Below are positions 44,078 to 55,760 of a stretch of 64,000 nucleotides of DNA, piece after piece (position 1 is the stretch's first letter; every line of letters begins with the position of its first letter). The stretch comes from Symbiodinium natans (Eukaryota; Sar; Dinophyceae; Suessiales; Symbiodiniaceae). A program made the position numbers and the translations under genes. The stretch is taken from positions 795,751 through 859,750 of the forward strand of contig CAJNDS010000669.1 in the NCBI GenBank assembly GCA_905221605.1. Direction: 5' to 3'. The notes under the pieces were generated by a model that did no database searches, was not told the origin of the DNA, and saw only the letters and a program-made list of their open reading frames with translations.

Positions 44078-47000
44078 GTAAACATGCGGCCCCCATACCG
44101 TCGCTATGCGGCCATCCATCAGGCTGTGCTCCGCAGCATGGCGAGGGTATGCAGTAAGTAGTCATGGTGAATCTGAAGCTTTCCTTGTCTAAGACGGGAA
44201 CAAGGCAAGTGGGGTTTGTGCACGTGCAGGCATGCTACCATGGAGATGCTGATGTTGTCCGGAAATTTGTCGAGGTGCCGGTCCATTGATTGCTGAAGAC
44301 CAGCATGGAACACCTTTGCGAGCTAGCTGTAAAGCGAATTCGATGGACCCGCCAAAGGAGTGGAAAGCTGACCCTCTACTGAAGACGAAGGCGGGGGTTG
44401 CGATGCATTTGTTCCTCACATTTGTCACGACCACGGAGTTGCTTCTGTTGCTTTGCTTGGCTGTTCTCACCAGTTGCCTGTGTGCTGTCACGGAGGACTC
44501 CGAGACTCCGGAGGACGTCGCGGGTGCCCCAGAGCAGCGCACTGGCACGAAAACCATCATCGGCCACTGCTGTAGACTGTAATCCTCGAGAGCACAGTCC
44601 GGATGCTTGTTCGTGTGAGCAACCGGCACATGGCCACCGGAGCTGCAGAAAAGATCCGCTTCATGCGGTTAGACCAGTGTCAACAGAGCGGACATATGTC
44701 AGGCTATTGATATGGTAAGGCTACCTAAGGACACAATATTAGAGAGACAGCATAGCATCATGGAATCATAGAAGTATCGTACAACAATGGACATTGAGGA
44801 TGGGCGAAAGCGGAAACGCACAGAAGAACCATCGGACATCAAGACCCAGAGGTCGCGCTTCGCAGGGAAGCGGGTGTTGGTGACTGGCGGAGCCAATGGC
44901 ATAGGGCGCCAAATTGCTGAGGAGTTTTTGCGTGAGGGGGCGAGCGTGGTCATCGCCGATCTTGTGGAGCCCCAAGGCATGGAGCATTCATCTTGCCGGT
45001 TTGTTTCTTGCAACGCGGCCGTTCCGAATGAGATCGAAGAGTGTTGCAAGCTGGCTGCCCCGATTGATATCTTAGTCAACAACGTCTGCGTGCAGCTTGA
45101 GGCCCCTTGTCATGAACACAGCCTTGAAGACTGGAACAAGACCCTAGCCATTGGGCTGACCTCATATTTCCTCTTCTCCAAACTTTGCTTGCCTTACATG
45201 CTGGAGAAATCATGCGGCGTGATTGTCAACATCTCTTCTGTTCAGGGAACCCAATCCCAGCCAGGGATTCCTGCATACGCGGCGGTGAAAGGGGGCGTCC
45301 TTTCACTCACGCGCCAGCTCGCAGTCGAGTATGCGCCCAAAGGCATTCGGGTGAACTCGGTGAGCCCCGGAACCATTGCAACGCCACTCGTAGAGGGCGT
45401 CCTGCAGCGCGCCGGCACTTCGCGTGAGGCAGCCGGGCGGGCATACCCTCTCAGGAGGATCGGAGAACCAAGCGAGGTGGCCAAAGTAGTCCTTTTCCTC
45501 GCGTCGGACGATGCCAGCTTTGTTACCGCCGAGAATGTGACGGTGGACGGTGGCATCATGGGCCTGGGCGGCTGGGCGTCGTTCTCGTAGAGTCGTAGAC
45601 CATCGTAGACCCATCCGTCTTGCGGGACGGGGGTTGCAGTGGTGCAGGTAGACTCTGCTGAGTGCTCTGATGCAGCACGTGAGAACAAAGGCGACGCATT
45701 GTGCATGTCGTGTGAGTGTACTCGCGGCCACTCGCGGAACACGGTGAAGTGGTAGCGGATGGATGCGGATGGTGCTCGTAGAGGGATGCAGCGGGTTTCT
45801 CGCATGCCAGTGTGTCCGCAGAGTGTCAGCTTCTTGCAACCTGCCAGCCGAGGCCCAAGAGAATGGAAACGACGAAGTCGCCACATACCTCCAGGACTCT
45901 TGCGATGTTCGTGGGTCTGGTTCCGTTTATCTGAGAAGAGAACTCCAGCCCCAATTTCCAATGACGGCCCCTCAAACCAGAGACCACACCCCCCACACTC
46001 CTGAACCTCCGGGGCGCGTGTGGATCACTTGGCACGCATCACCCGATGAGTTCAAAGAAAAGTGCTGTCACCGCAGGGTTTCAACTGAGAGCCTGAAGCC
46101 CTGATTCGGGGAACTGAGTATCACGCTTCCGACGCCCCAGCTGTGATGCAGTGCGCATGTCGCCGATGTTGATTCTAGCCAGTTCGGGCATGAAGCCCTG
46201 AGCCTGGGAAACGAGAGGGAGACGAGGGCAAGCATTGAAAGCAAGACCAATCTCGTTGCTCCCAAGAGATCGGTGGACAACGAAGGGCGGAAAAGGATTC
46301 AGTGCCTCGAGAAGTGTCCTGCTTTGGTAAGCGACTCTGATCACAGAGCTTGGTGGTTTCGGTGGATGCCCAAACCACTTTGGACATGAGTGACATGGGG
46401 CTCGCAGCTATTTTTAAGCTGGGTTTATCGACTTGCCATTAGCCGTGCAGTGCTCCACCTCCCTCGCTGCACAGTGCTGAGGAGAAGCAGGGCGAGGAGG
46501 CGGGTGAGGAGGATGAGCTGGGGGCCAAGCTTGATTGCTGAGCTCAAGGCTTAGGAGTCAGAGCTCTAGGCTTCGCAGTCAGAACTACCCTGGATGCAAA
46601 ACCTTCGGCACAGGGAAGACGATGAACCACCGTTGAAGATGATGCGCGGTGGGGGTTGTGAGCTCGTCGGGGGCTTGTCGAGGGACAGCGACTGTGTCGG
46701 ACGCTACGACAGTCCATTCCACGTCCAGTGCCCTGTTGCTATAGCAATTGCTTCGACAGTACGAGCTGCGTCTTTTGATCTGGTGCTGCATTGCCAAGAT
46801 GCAGCTTGCGCCGTGACGGGGCAGATTTCAACCCCCCAACTTTGTCAAGGATCCCGAAGAGCTCATGGAGAAAGCCAACGAGGCCCTTCGACCCATTTCT
46901 TTGATCTTCACTCTCGGTTTGAAGGAGGTTGTGTGGGGGTTTTAGGTTCAAGATATGTTAAAGTAAACAGGCCCCTAGTCACTCCTCGCCCGGGCGGGCC

Positions 47001-49399
47001 CGGTTGAGTCGAGCGCGCACCCATCTCCCGGAGCCCGAGAGTCCCTGCAAGTGCCCACACCAAAGCCCTATCCCGGGAGCGACCCATCCCCAGGAGAAGC
47101 CCGCAGAGTCCCTCCGAGTACCCTTTGACCCATGGAGTCCTGCTTGAATCAAGATGCTTTCAGGTGGGGATGGTTGAAGGAAGTAACTGGCCATCAGGGT
47201 CGGAGAAGCGGCCTTAAGATACTTCATTAGGCAGCACCTGTCTGCATTTTTGGTGAGGCGATCGAGCACGCCAAGTGGCAGCAGTGGGATGAGATGTTTG
47301 CCATATTTGAGTCCTTCCCAGGCGGGTGCCGGCGCATGTGGAACCACCAGTGCGTGCTGTTCCTGTCACTCTCGAGATCGGGTGAGTGCCAAGGACAAGA
47401 GTGCTCGTGAATGAAGTCCATGCGTCATGGGTTCACCGTCTCATCAGCGAAGAGTTGGTGATGCCTCTGGGCTCAGTTTCTGTGCAAGGCTGTCAGAACA
47501 TGCGGCCGGAATTCCGGAGATTTGCCGCGGGCCACCAAGCTTTTCCGCAAATCTGACCTTCCTGGGTCTAAAGCCTCTTGGAGTCATTGGGTCTTGCAGA
47601 GGCAATCCACCAGGCTGCGTACGCGGGAGACGCCAAGATCTTGAAGAAGATGGTCGACTGTGGCGCCAATCCAGGTAGGCAGCTTGTACCTGTAGGGACC
47701 GTGAGAAGTACGGAGGCACGAGAAAACGCATGTACAGTACCTTGTAGTCTTGGTTTAGTTCTTCGGCTCTTCCATTCTCATTGATGACTCGCTTAGGCCG
47801 ACAGGCTAAGACTTTCTGTCGCAATCTGACATTGTAGGCCACTGACGTAGACCAAGCAACCAAGCTGCTTCGACCGTTGGCCTTGAGGCCTGCTGACTCG
47901 AGACAAGGAGGGAGGGCATTGCTCTTCATAGCCGGCACCTGCTGGCCACAACTCCTTTGGTCAGGAGACACCTCTTCAGATTGCGGAGGCCGAGGGCAAC
48001 TCGGAGGCAGTTGCCTTTCTCGAGTCGATGGAGGTGTGGGCCCTTGGAGCATGTCTGGAAGCTGTCCAAGAAACAGAAAGCTCATGGTAGGTCTCCGCTG
48101 AAAGCGCGGCTCTTATTCAAGAGGCGCACAAGGCTGGACCTAACGGCAGCACTGTGCAGCAACTGCAGCAGCCATCTGCCATTAATGCGAACAGCTTGAA
48201 GAGCCCGGTTGCATCGTGCTTCCAGGTCATTGATGCCGCCAAGGAAGGGAAGTGGGCGGGGGCCCTATGGCACTCGCTTCCAGGCAATCAGCTCACAGCT
48301 TTCAACACTCCGTGGCACAGGACAAGACCTTCGAATTGCTGGAAGCTTGCAAAAATCCTGACCAAGTCGTGAATTGCAGGCCTTCAGTCCGAAACTCAAA
48401 GTGCAACTGAGGGCGAACTATGCTGAACGATGATGGGTGCATGTCAACGAGTTGTCAGTGCATGCCAAACTTGATTAAACATTGCTAGGCATTGCTATGC
48501 GCTGCTGTGCATTGCTATGCAGATCGCAAAGGTGCGCCAATACGGCGTGCTGCACCAGGCCGCTTTCCACGGCGACATCGAGGCGATTTGCATCGTTTTG
48601 CCTTTTTGCTTTTGCAGCTGTGCTGAACTTTGAGCGCACTTTAGATATTTCGGACAGAAATTGCCAGCCAGCTGAATGTCTCTGCCTTGGCAGGTCCTGA
48701 GAAGATTACTGGAGGACTTCAAAGCCAACGTGAAACTCCTCACAAAGGACGTCTGTGCCCTGCAGTCTGTCTCTCCAGGTGTTGCGTCGCTTCACTGGAT
48801 CCTGTGTACTGCAGTAGCCCACTGTAGCTGTCACGAGCAAGTCTTGCAATCTACATGGCCCGAGCTGTTTGCTTCCTGCCGTGGTAGGCATCGGATGGCG
48901 GACCAGTTTCGCACCTCTTGTGTCTTACCCATTGCTCACACAATGCTGACCCAATGTTCAAGCGGGAGAGCCCCGTAGGACGGGCAGAGCGCCCTGGAGA
49001 TTGCCCAGAACAGTTCCCAGGAGGCGGCAGAACGGACCACAAACACCCGCTTCCCAAGCTCTCATCCCAGTCTCCTCTTTAAAGATCCGAAAGGCAGCGG
49101 CCAAGTACTTGGAGGCCGGAACTGACTTCTGGCTCGGGTCTGGATGGGAAAATGTGTCGTGCCAACGCGCCCGGGTTATGAGAAGGAACGCAGTCTTGCT
49201 GTGGCACGAGAGTGCTACAGAGGGCGTGATTGATGATGATAGTTGCGCTCCTGGAAAGCTCGAGGCATGCGTGCCAAGCATCCAGTTAGAGGATGATTTC
49301 GTGAAGTATCCGGAGCAGGCGGCGTCATGTAGTCGCCATGTCATTCACGTGGGGGTCAGAAAGGGCTGTCTTGCGAGTGCCCCTTCCAGTGTACACTGA
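44078..49399 (+). CDS. Ankyrin-module gene, remaining exons
   Basis: Exons read by eye: 44078-44122 (VNMRPPYRRYAAIHQ), 44230-44274 (ACYHGDADVVRKFVE), 44358-44390 (EWKADPLLKTK), 47258-47321 (AIEHAKWQQWDEMFAIFESF), 47600-47674 (AIHQAAYAGDAKILKKMVDC), 47964-48033 or slightly longer (ETPLQIAEAEGNSEAVAFLE), 48226-48282 (VIDAAKEGKWAGALWHSLP), about 48532-48582 (VRQYGVLHQAAFHGDIE), 48694-48747 (VLRRLLEDFKANVKLLTK), 48979 onward (DGQSALEIAQNSSQEAA) and 49085-49399 (IRKAAAKYLEAG to a stop). With the exon at 18497 this makes three repeated modules: a W-rich helical segment, then ankyrin helices (HQAxxxGD, LLTKDGxxALEIA). Several donors are GC (44123, 44391, 47322, 48583); the one at 48748 can be read as GA. 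Some connecting exons are missing from my reading. Ankyrin repeats mediate protein contacts; no catalytic domain is seen. The gene may be more than one model. Confidence 0.6.
44787..45590 (+). CDS. Short-chain dehydrogenase/reductase, intronless
   Basis: An uninterrupted 267-residue frame of classical SDR type, catalysing NAD(P)-dependent oxidation or reduction of a hydroxyl/keto group; substrate unknown. Residues 33-40 are the TGGANGIG cofactor loop. D58 at the end of the second strand favours NAD(H). S151, Y164 and K168 form the catalytic set in SSVQGTQSQPGIPAYAAVKG. The SPGTIATPL motif and the closing DGGIMGLGGW are typical. The structural NNAG motif is changed to NNVC (98-101). The first 24 residues are a charged extension (RKRKR at 7-11), possibly a nuclear or other sorting signal. 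Length is normal for the family. It lies on the same strand as the ankyrin exons, between those at 44358 and 47258, so it is either nested in an intron or separates two genes. The lack of introns beside heavily split neighbours suggests a retrocopy or horizontal origin. Confidence 0.92.
   Translation: MDIEDGRKRKRTEEPSDIKTQRSRFAGKRVLVTGGANGIGRQIAEEFLREGASVVIADLVEPQGMEHSSCRFVSCNAAVPNEIEECCKLAAPIDILVNNVCVQLEAPCHEHSLEDWNKTLAIGLTSYFLFSKLCLPYMLEKSCGVIVNISSVQGTQSQPGIPAYAAVKGGVLSLTRQLAVEYAPKGIRVNSVSPGTIATPLVEGVLQRAGTSREAAGRAYPLRRIGEPSEVAKVVLFLASDDASFVTAENVTVDGGIMGLGGWASFS
45591..47257. other. No confident gene between SDR and next ankyrin module
   Basis: Minus-strand frames at 45242-45961 overlap the SDR and are shadows. 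A short acidic + strand piece near 46480-46545 (EEKQGEEAGEEDELGAK) is unassigned. Confidence 0.4.
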
Positions 49400-50718
49400 G
49401 CCTGCAACTGTACAACTTTTCAGTATCCTTGCAGCCCAGCCGTGGCTCCAAGCGATGATGCCACAGCCAGCTGGCAACTCAAGCGGTCATCGAACCAAGA
49501 TGGCCCAGTTGTGAAGCACAAGGTTTCGAGCTGGTCATTCTTAAAGTCTGATGGTATTCGCTCACCATACCACGCAATGTCGCATGGACAGATATGACTC
49601 ATGTATGAGGCAGCATTTACCAGCCGGTAAGCGCCAAGTCGTGGCATGCCGTAGCAACAGCAGAGGCTTGCCATGGAGATGGCGACTGCCATGACTCGCG
49701 TCACGCTGGTAACACCAGCCGGCACGTTGATTGCGAAAGATGTAGCGTTCCATCCCTAGCCGACTTGCCGATTTGATTTTTCCTGACGCTTTTGAGAGCT
49801 GAAAGCCTAGTTGATCTACTTGGTCCTTTGCTGAGCACCAACGAAGCCCCCAGGCTTCATCCTGATGACACCCTCGACGACTCTCGGAGCCACCCTTTGG
49901 TGCTCGGAACATTCGAGGGTGGATTTCAAGGGGGGGGGGGGATTGGCATTCAGACGACTGGTAGGCACAGTAATATCTTCGTTTCCCCAGTCCGGTGTCT
50001 GCAGCAACCCTTGGCACCTCCCTTGACCCTTGGCCTGTTGGACTTCGGGAAGAAGGGGTGACGACACCTACATCAAGCTGTTGTTCCCGCGCAGATTGCT
50101 CTGAGGAGCTGTACCAGCTGGGTGGGGCCAAATCATCTTTCGATTCTTCTTCCGTGCTTAGGCGAGGCTGCGCTCTTGCGGGATGTTTTTTTGTCGCCAG
50201 TGCTTCTGCCTCCAGGTTTCAGCTTCTTGATGCGGCTGCAAATCCCCTACAGCGTGATGCTCGCGTGCGGGGCAACGTCAAGGACGGTGACCTGGCCTCT
50301 GCAGGTGTTGTCCACGGTATGTGCACCATTTCATGGCTGCGGTGCGGAAGATATGGAGATATATGGAGCATCCTTTGCCGTCAATTTGCCAGAAGCTGCC
50401 CTCAAAGCTGCATTCGCTTTCTCATTCGGGGGTCGGTTTCCTGTCGTGCTCACTTGTCCGAGTCTCAGAACGTGCCCGCTCATGTATCACTCTTCTTTGT
50501 TAAAGTGTTTGTATGCCTCTTCATACTAGTAGCAACTAGTAGAAGTAGACATTCGAAAAGTGTACAATGTACTGTGCGCCTCTGAATAGCTGCCGTGTTT
50601 CTGAGACGTGTGTTGAGGCGATTCCGTGACCTTCGTTGCCATCGCTCGAGATTGGGTGGGGGCTGTCCGGGCCCTGCAGCTGCCCTCCCTGGACACTGCC
50701 ACTCTTTCTGAGTCCGAG
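49400..50718. other. No confident gene; possible ubiquitin-like fragment
   Basis: A + strand exon-like piece at about 50218-50301 reads FQLLDAAANPLQRDARVRGN then VKDGDLASAG, before GTGTTG. This recalls the C-terminal half of the ubiquitin-like region that precedes DUF4116 or RCC1-type repeats in dinoflagellate proteins. It could be an upstream exon of the gene at 50719. A minus-strand frame (49562-50131) has no recognisable family. Confidence 0.35.
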
Positions 50719-51442
50719 GTCAAGAATGATCCGGCGACGCTCCGGTGTGCTCCACAGTTTGCTAGGTCCGACCCTGTGGTGGTCTTGGAGGCCATGTTGA
50801 CTGCCGACCAGCTTTGGTAGTTTCGGATATCACGCAGATGGTGCCAGGCCACAGGCCATGCATGATCTTCAGTACGTGGGCTCATCGTTTCATTCCATTT
50901 GCTGTTCCACGTATCTGCCTTTTCCAGAGGCTGTCAGGCAGCGTGGAGCGGTCCTTGCATACGCAGCGCCCGAGCTCTGTGGGAAGCGGGACATCGTGAC
51001 TGCTGCGGTGTCGATGGCTGCTTCGCTTTGTTTTTCAGAGCGCTAGAACTTGTCAGCTAGCAGGCATGGCTTTTAGCTTGCAGTTCTTATGCTCCCCATG
51101 CCATGTTGGACGCTTTGCATGGGATAGCTTTTTGTATTCTGCTCTAGCGTGTGAATCTTCTCGTCTTGAGGCCCGGATGTGATTTGTTTGTGTCTGCTTG
51201 GGGATTCCAGCCAGTCCAGCCATGTCCAGAATTAGCTTTTCAACAGGGGGGCCCTCGTAGCACGAGCCGACCTCAGCTGAGGATGGCCGTGCCTTGGAGT
51301 TTGCCTCTGCAGAGCTGCGTGATGACAAGGACCCCGACATTGACATCCTGTTGTTTTTTTCTTGTAAATCTCTCTCTCTCTCTCTTTTTTCTCTTTCTGT
51401 CTCTCTCTCTCTCTCTTGTCTCTCTCTATCGCTTTTTTCTCT

Positions 51443-51476
<34 letters not shown>

Positions 51477-51594
51477 GGGCTTTTTGTGAGAGGAGATCGT
51501 CTTGGCGGCCGTGTGCCACCATGGCCGCGCCTTGCGCTTCGCCTCCGAGCGCCTGCGCTGTGACCGGGACACCTCCGGCCCAACATCTAAGAGA

Positions 51595-51630
<36 letters not shown>

Positions 51631-52005
51631 GGAAGAGGGCTTTCGTTCCTTCTAGGGTTGTGATTACTTGTTACATGGATGTGAGACTGAGAAGGGGCCA
51701 AGAACGTCAGGAAGTCGTCACCTGCGCCTGCGTCAATGACGGGTGCCTTGGGCTGATTCTCATGGGGGTTAAGGGGCAAGGGTCATCTGTGCACGTCGCG
51801 GACATGAGACGGCCTTTGGTTGTGAACGGGGTTCAGACAGGCCATGGCAGGCTGAGGCCCAACTAGACTCTTGCGAATTGCGAATCGAAGCGACTTGCAG
51901 ATGTACTGGGCCAATCTCGAATGTAAGAGCCTGCTTACCCAGGAGTTCCTTGGAATATGCGATGCACTGGCGGAAGGACAAGGCAATGGTTCTTTTGGCC
52001 GTGGA
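50719..52005 (+). CDS. DUF4116-repeat protein gene (partial)
   Basis: DUF4116 units (pattern ALxYAxxELRxDxxIVLAAV) are spread over small exons: 50719-50790 (VKNDPATLRCAPQFARSDPV plus VVLE), 50930-51007 (AVRQRGAVLAYAAPELCGKR plus DIVTAA), 51282-51329 (DGRALEFASAELRDDK), 51493-51567 (EIVLAAVCHHGRALRFASER plus LRCDR), about 51711-51745 (EVVTCACVNDGCL) and about 51943-52005 (SSLEYAMHWRKDKAMVLLAV). Exon ends fall at the same point of the unit, so reading across them gives continuous repeats. Donors include GC (50791) and GA (51330, 51568). The intron at 51330-51492 carries a long TC tract. DUF4116 is a repeat of unknown function, greatly expanded in dinoflagellates. Start and end exons were not found; the ubiquitin-like fragment near 50218 may belong to it. 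Confidence 0.7.
51368..51476. repeat. TC-rich microsatellite in a DUF4116 intron
   Basis: CTCTCT runs broken by TTTT and TGT. They form the pyrimidine part upstream of acceptor AG at 51491-51492. Confidence 0.9.
51599..51625. repeat. GA microsatellite
   Basis: About 13 GA units, in the intron after the fourth recognised DUF4116 exon. Opposite in sense to the TC tract 130 bp upstream, so the two could pair in the transcript around one exon. Confidence 0.9.
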
Positions 52006-55000
52006 CGTGGAGCGACGTCACCAGGCTGGTGCAGTGATGCTGTGCCTGCGACTGCGGTCGAAATCATCCTCTCGCAATCTCTCGCATCTGCAAGCGCGTG
52101 AGTGCAGGCCGCCGACCGGCAACTGTGGCTCGGCAGTTGATTCTCATGGGCTCTATCTAGCTGGTCGGCAGTCGTGCGTGAATTCGGAGCCCACTACTCA
52201 GATTTGAACAGGTTCCTGGGTTCAGATGACCTCCCTGTGAAGGCGCCTTCCCATCCAGTTTGCCCATCCCGACTTGTTGGGGAGCTACGCCTTCATGCCC
52301 GGGGCTTAGGAGTCATTCAGGCTTCCGAAAGATCCCTCAAGAGTCAGAAGGGAAGTAGTGCTATGTAGTGCCAGCGCAAAGCGCCCTATGCCGCCTATGC
52401 CCTCCTCTTGGCGCCGAACAGCTGGTTGTTACCGAAAGGCGTCTTCACAGAGCGCCGGACACGCACAAGAAAACTTAAAAGAAAAGGCAACGGAGAGCTT
52501 CGAGCGAGAATGCCGCGATTTTTGCACCCGCTTGCGGGCGAGAGCGGGACCCGAGCGGCAGGATTCGAGCAAGAGCCACAGAATCGCCGGGCGTGCTGCT
52601 GCCATGGCGCAAGCATTGTTGGGATATTGTTGGGCAATGATTTGGCAATAACCAAACGAGAATCTTTCGGTTTAGTGTTTTGAGAAGCGTTCTGTTTTCC
52701 CCTCACCTTGGCGGTGGGGGTTGTGACTTAGCTATGCTGCTGTCCGGATTACAAGCCCAGGTCTCCATCCCTGCCAACCTTCAAGAGAACCCTTAGTGAT
52801 TTTGAGGTGGCGGGCGGCCCAGCTGGATCCATGCTGCGCCGACTTCGCTGCTGCCGACATCCGTCTGCGGCCTAGGTCGTACTGCACTGTACGGGCTACA
52901 CGATGCAATAAGATACATTACATAAGTTCAGTTGGCAGAAGTTGGTGGTACTGGTACATGAGAACTGGGAGAAGGCACCTGCTCCCGATAGGGCGAGCTT
53001 AGGAAACATCCCGTCTTCCCTAAACCAAGCGAGCAAACACTTACAAGACGGGATGTGCTGCAAGATGCTGCAAGTACCTGCCTGGGCGGTTGCGGCTGCA
53101 GGGCCTGCCAAGCACACGCATTGGGCCTGTGCTCTCGATAAATCTCTCTTCATATCTCCGCATCCAGCCCTAGCTCTGACGAGGGAGTGCAATTTTGCAA
53201 TTTGCCAGTCATTAGGAAAACACGCTCAGCCGAGCTTTGTTGGCTGATGTTGGCTGTATTACGGCGTCATCAAGTCCCGACGAAGCGGATGAAGCGCCTG
53301 CTTCCTTCCACCTTTGCAGTCATATCTTGATCACAATTTGATCAATGCCTGCAAGCATGTGGGCGAACGACTCCTGCACCGCCCACAATTCAAGCAGATC
53401 TTTGGTGCTGGTTTCATCAGCCGCGCCGTTATGGGTTTTCTTGTTTGGAGGTGGTTGTCAAGTTCGGCAATGTTCGGCAGAAGGAATGTCGGAGGTCTGT
53501 TGCCGCTTTTACTTCCAAGTGCCCCCAGACGCTCAGCGGCTCTCAGCATGCAAGCATGTGAACTTGGTCGAAAAAGATTCTCGCCAGTAGCCTCGACAGC
53601 TGTTGGCCGGGAGGCTTGCTTGTCCGCTCAGTGCATCTGCATGCTCGCTCAAAGTTCATGCACTCGTGCCCACGAATCACACAGAAGGGCTTTGCCAGGG
53701 TGCGGAGTTTCCTGTGATGGCGTGTCTCTGCATTTGAATGCTCGCAAAGGTCGTGTTTTGCGCGAGGCTTTGGAGGAGCGAGTGTCTATGCCTCCCACCT
53801 GGCATCAGCCATATGCAACATGTGAAGCTACTGCACTCTGCAGGAAGATGGCCGAGAGAAAGATCGCGGACTCCAGCCGAAGGAGGGGAGTTTGCAAGTG
53901 TTGCTGAGCAGGGTTCAGTACGTCAGCACAAGCAGATGCTCATGCTGACTCATGCTTCGTAAGTATTCCTGAGATGTGAAAACCCTTGCAGAGAGAACCA
54001 GAGGTGTCGGAGATCCAGTTCCGATCAGAGCGCAGCACGGTCCTTGGAGCGGATGAGGACGGCGTGGGACTTCGACCCATTGCTGCCTTGGCTTGAGGAG
54101 CTTGAAGCCTGCGCAGGACTCCGACACAGACTCCGACGCATCTTCGGACTGCAGCGTTTACAGCATATAAGTGGCCAATGATTGCCGCTTTCCTCGAAGA
54201 ACTCGTAGTATTCTTAATTTGCTCAGGCTGTACAGACTGACCGTAGCAGTAGCAGGGTTCTCAGCTTGAGTTGCATGTGCCCTCTTGAGCTGCAGTATGC
54301 TGCCGTAGAAATAACAGTACCTCTCCGGATGTGACTTGCCATCAGCGAGAAGTGAAGGCCTCAAAATGCTCGAAGTGCATGGATCAGCTGAGTAGTGGCT
54401 GAGTCAGCTTCTGGCAGGCAGACACTTCTGTCCCTTGAATTCGACATGGACGGACTCCCCAACGTTGGAGCCAAACCATGGGACTGCGTTCGCAGTACAC
54501 GCATAGTACATATGGTACACGCATCTTGCTGCGACTGACATCCTGCGAGCGGTTACAAAGGAGACGTGTCAAAAAACCAAGCGTGAGGTGACATCCATGT
54601 GCCCCTCGCATCCAGCTGTAGGAATCAGGAGCCGTACGATCAGGGAACCCTGTGTGGGGTTGTTCTAAAGATCATTGAAGGGCCCTTTGAAGGGTTGGAC
54701 CATGGGATAAGAGTGCCCTGAAAGTGGACTAAGCAATCCCAAAAAGGAACCTAGCTTATGGTTGTTTTGAGGGCACGGACTTTGAACAACCACCGTATGC
54801 AGATACGTCAGCAGATCAAGAACCACCGAACGGATTGGGAGAAGGCCCTTAAGTTCTCCTGATGCCCGGACTCCTCTAGCAGACCTGACAAAGCAACCTA
54901 GGAGATCAGTCCCGTGATTCCTGTGATTCCTGTGATTTCCTCCTGTCAAGGCCTTTGTGAAGGTTGATGACAAGCACCTCCTGAAGAGGACGGCGTGTTG

Positions 55001-55315
55001 ACAGTTGCATCGGCAGTGGTCATGGCATTCGGTGGATTGGCATGTGCACGTTGGGCCAGGTTCCAGACCCTTCTCGACAAATCGCAGCTGTGTCTGCAAG
55101 CAGTCGGGCCCAGCCATGGCCATGTGAGTTCATCAGAGCGCCTTACTCGCAAAGCTGTGGCAGCTGTCGACACTCTGAAAAGCTGCAGGCACAAAAGCAC
55201 CTGCAACTTCACGCGGGACAGAAACTGGGCCAGTGGCTTCTCAGCTGCAATCCTGCGAGCGTTTGCGTGGTCAGCTGGCAGATGCCGCCTTTACACCCAA
55301 ATCGTGTGAAGCATA

Positions 55316-55372
55316 AACTGTAAGATTGTAAGACTGCAAGACTGTAAGACTGTAAGACTGTAAGACAAAGAC
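55316..55372. repeat. TGTAAGAC tandem repeat
   Basis: About six units of ACTGTAAG / TGTAAGACT with single-base variation. Confidence 0.85.
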
Positions 55373-55689
55373 TCAAAGCATCGAATGCACTAAGATTTTA
55401 AGAAGGAAACCAAACTTCCGGGTGCCCCTCTCTTAGAGCCTCCATAGACTCTGCCTTCGTAAATGCCTCGACATATTTTCCTCTCTGCCGCGGAGTCGCG
55501 GAGAGTTCGCCACAACTGAAAATTGGAGTCTTTGCCCAAGCCTTATAGCAGATCCTGGCAGCGGCTTTGGGAAGGCGGAGGGGTGTGAAAAACTAAGAAT
55601 CAAAGAGCTTTGTGTATGTCACGTGAAGGGGAACGAATATGGAAACTAATATGGGAGAGAGGCCTCCTTTGTGTCCTGATGCCCCAACG

Positions 55690-55760
55690 ACTCAGATGAC
55701 TCAATCAAAGACTCAAGCACAATGACTCAATCACATGACTCAATCTCCATGACTCAAAAC
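55690..55760. repeat. ATGACTCAATC tandem motif
   Basis: Irregular repetition of ATGACTCAATC and GACTCAA, four to six times. Confidence 0.7.

Noticed and set aside
45242-45961. 239-codon and 193-codon minus-strand frames
   Set aside because: Shadows of the SDR gene, which has complete catalytic motifs on the + strand.
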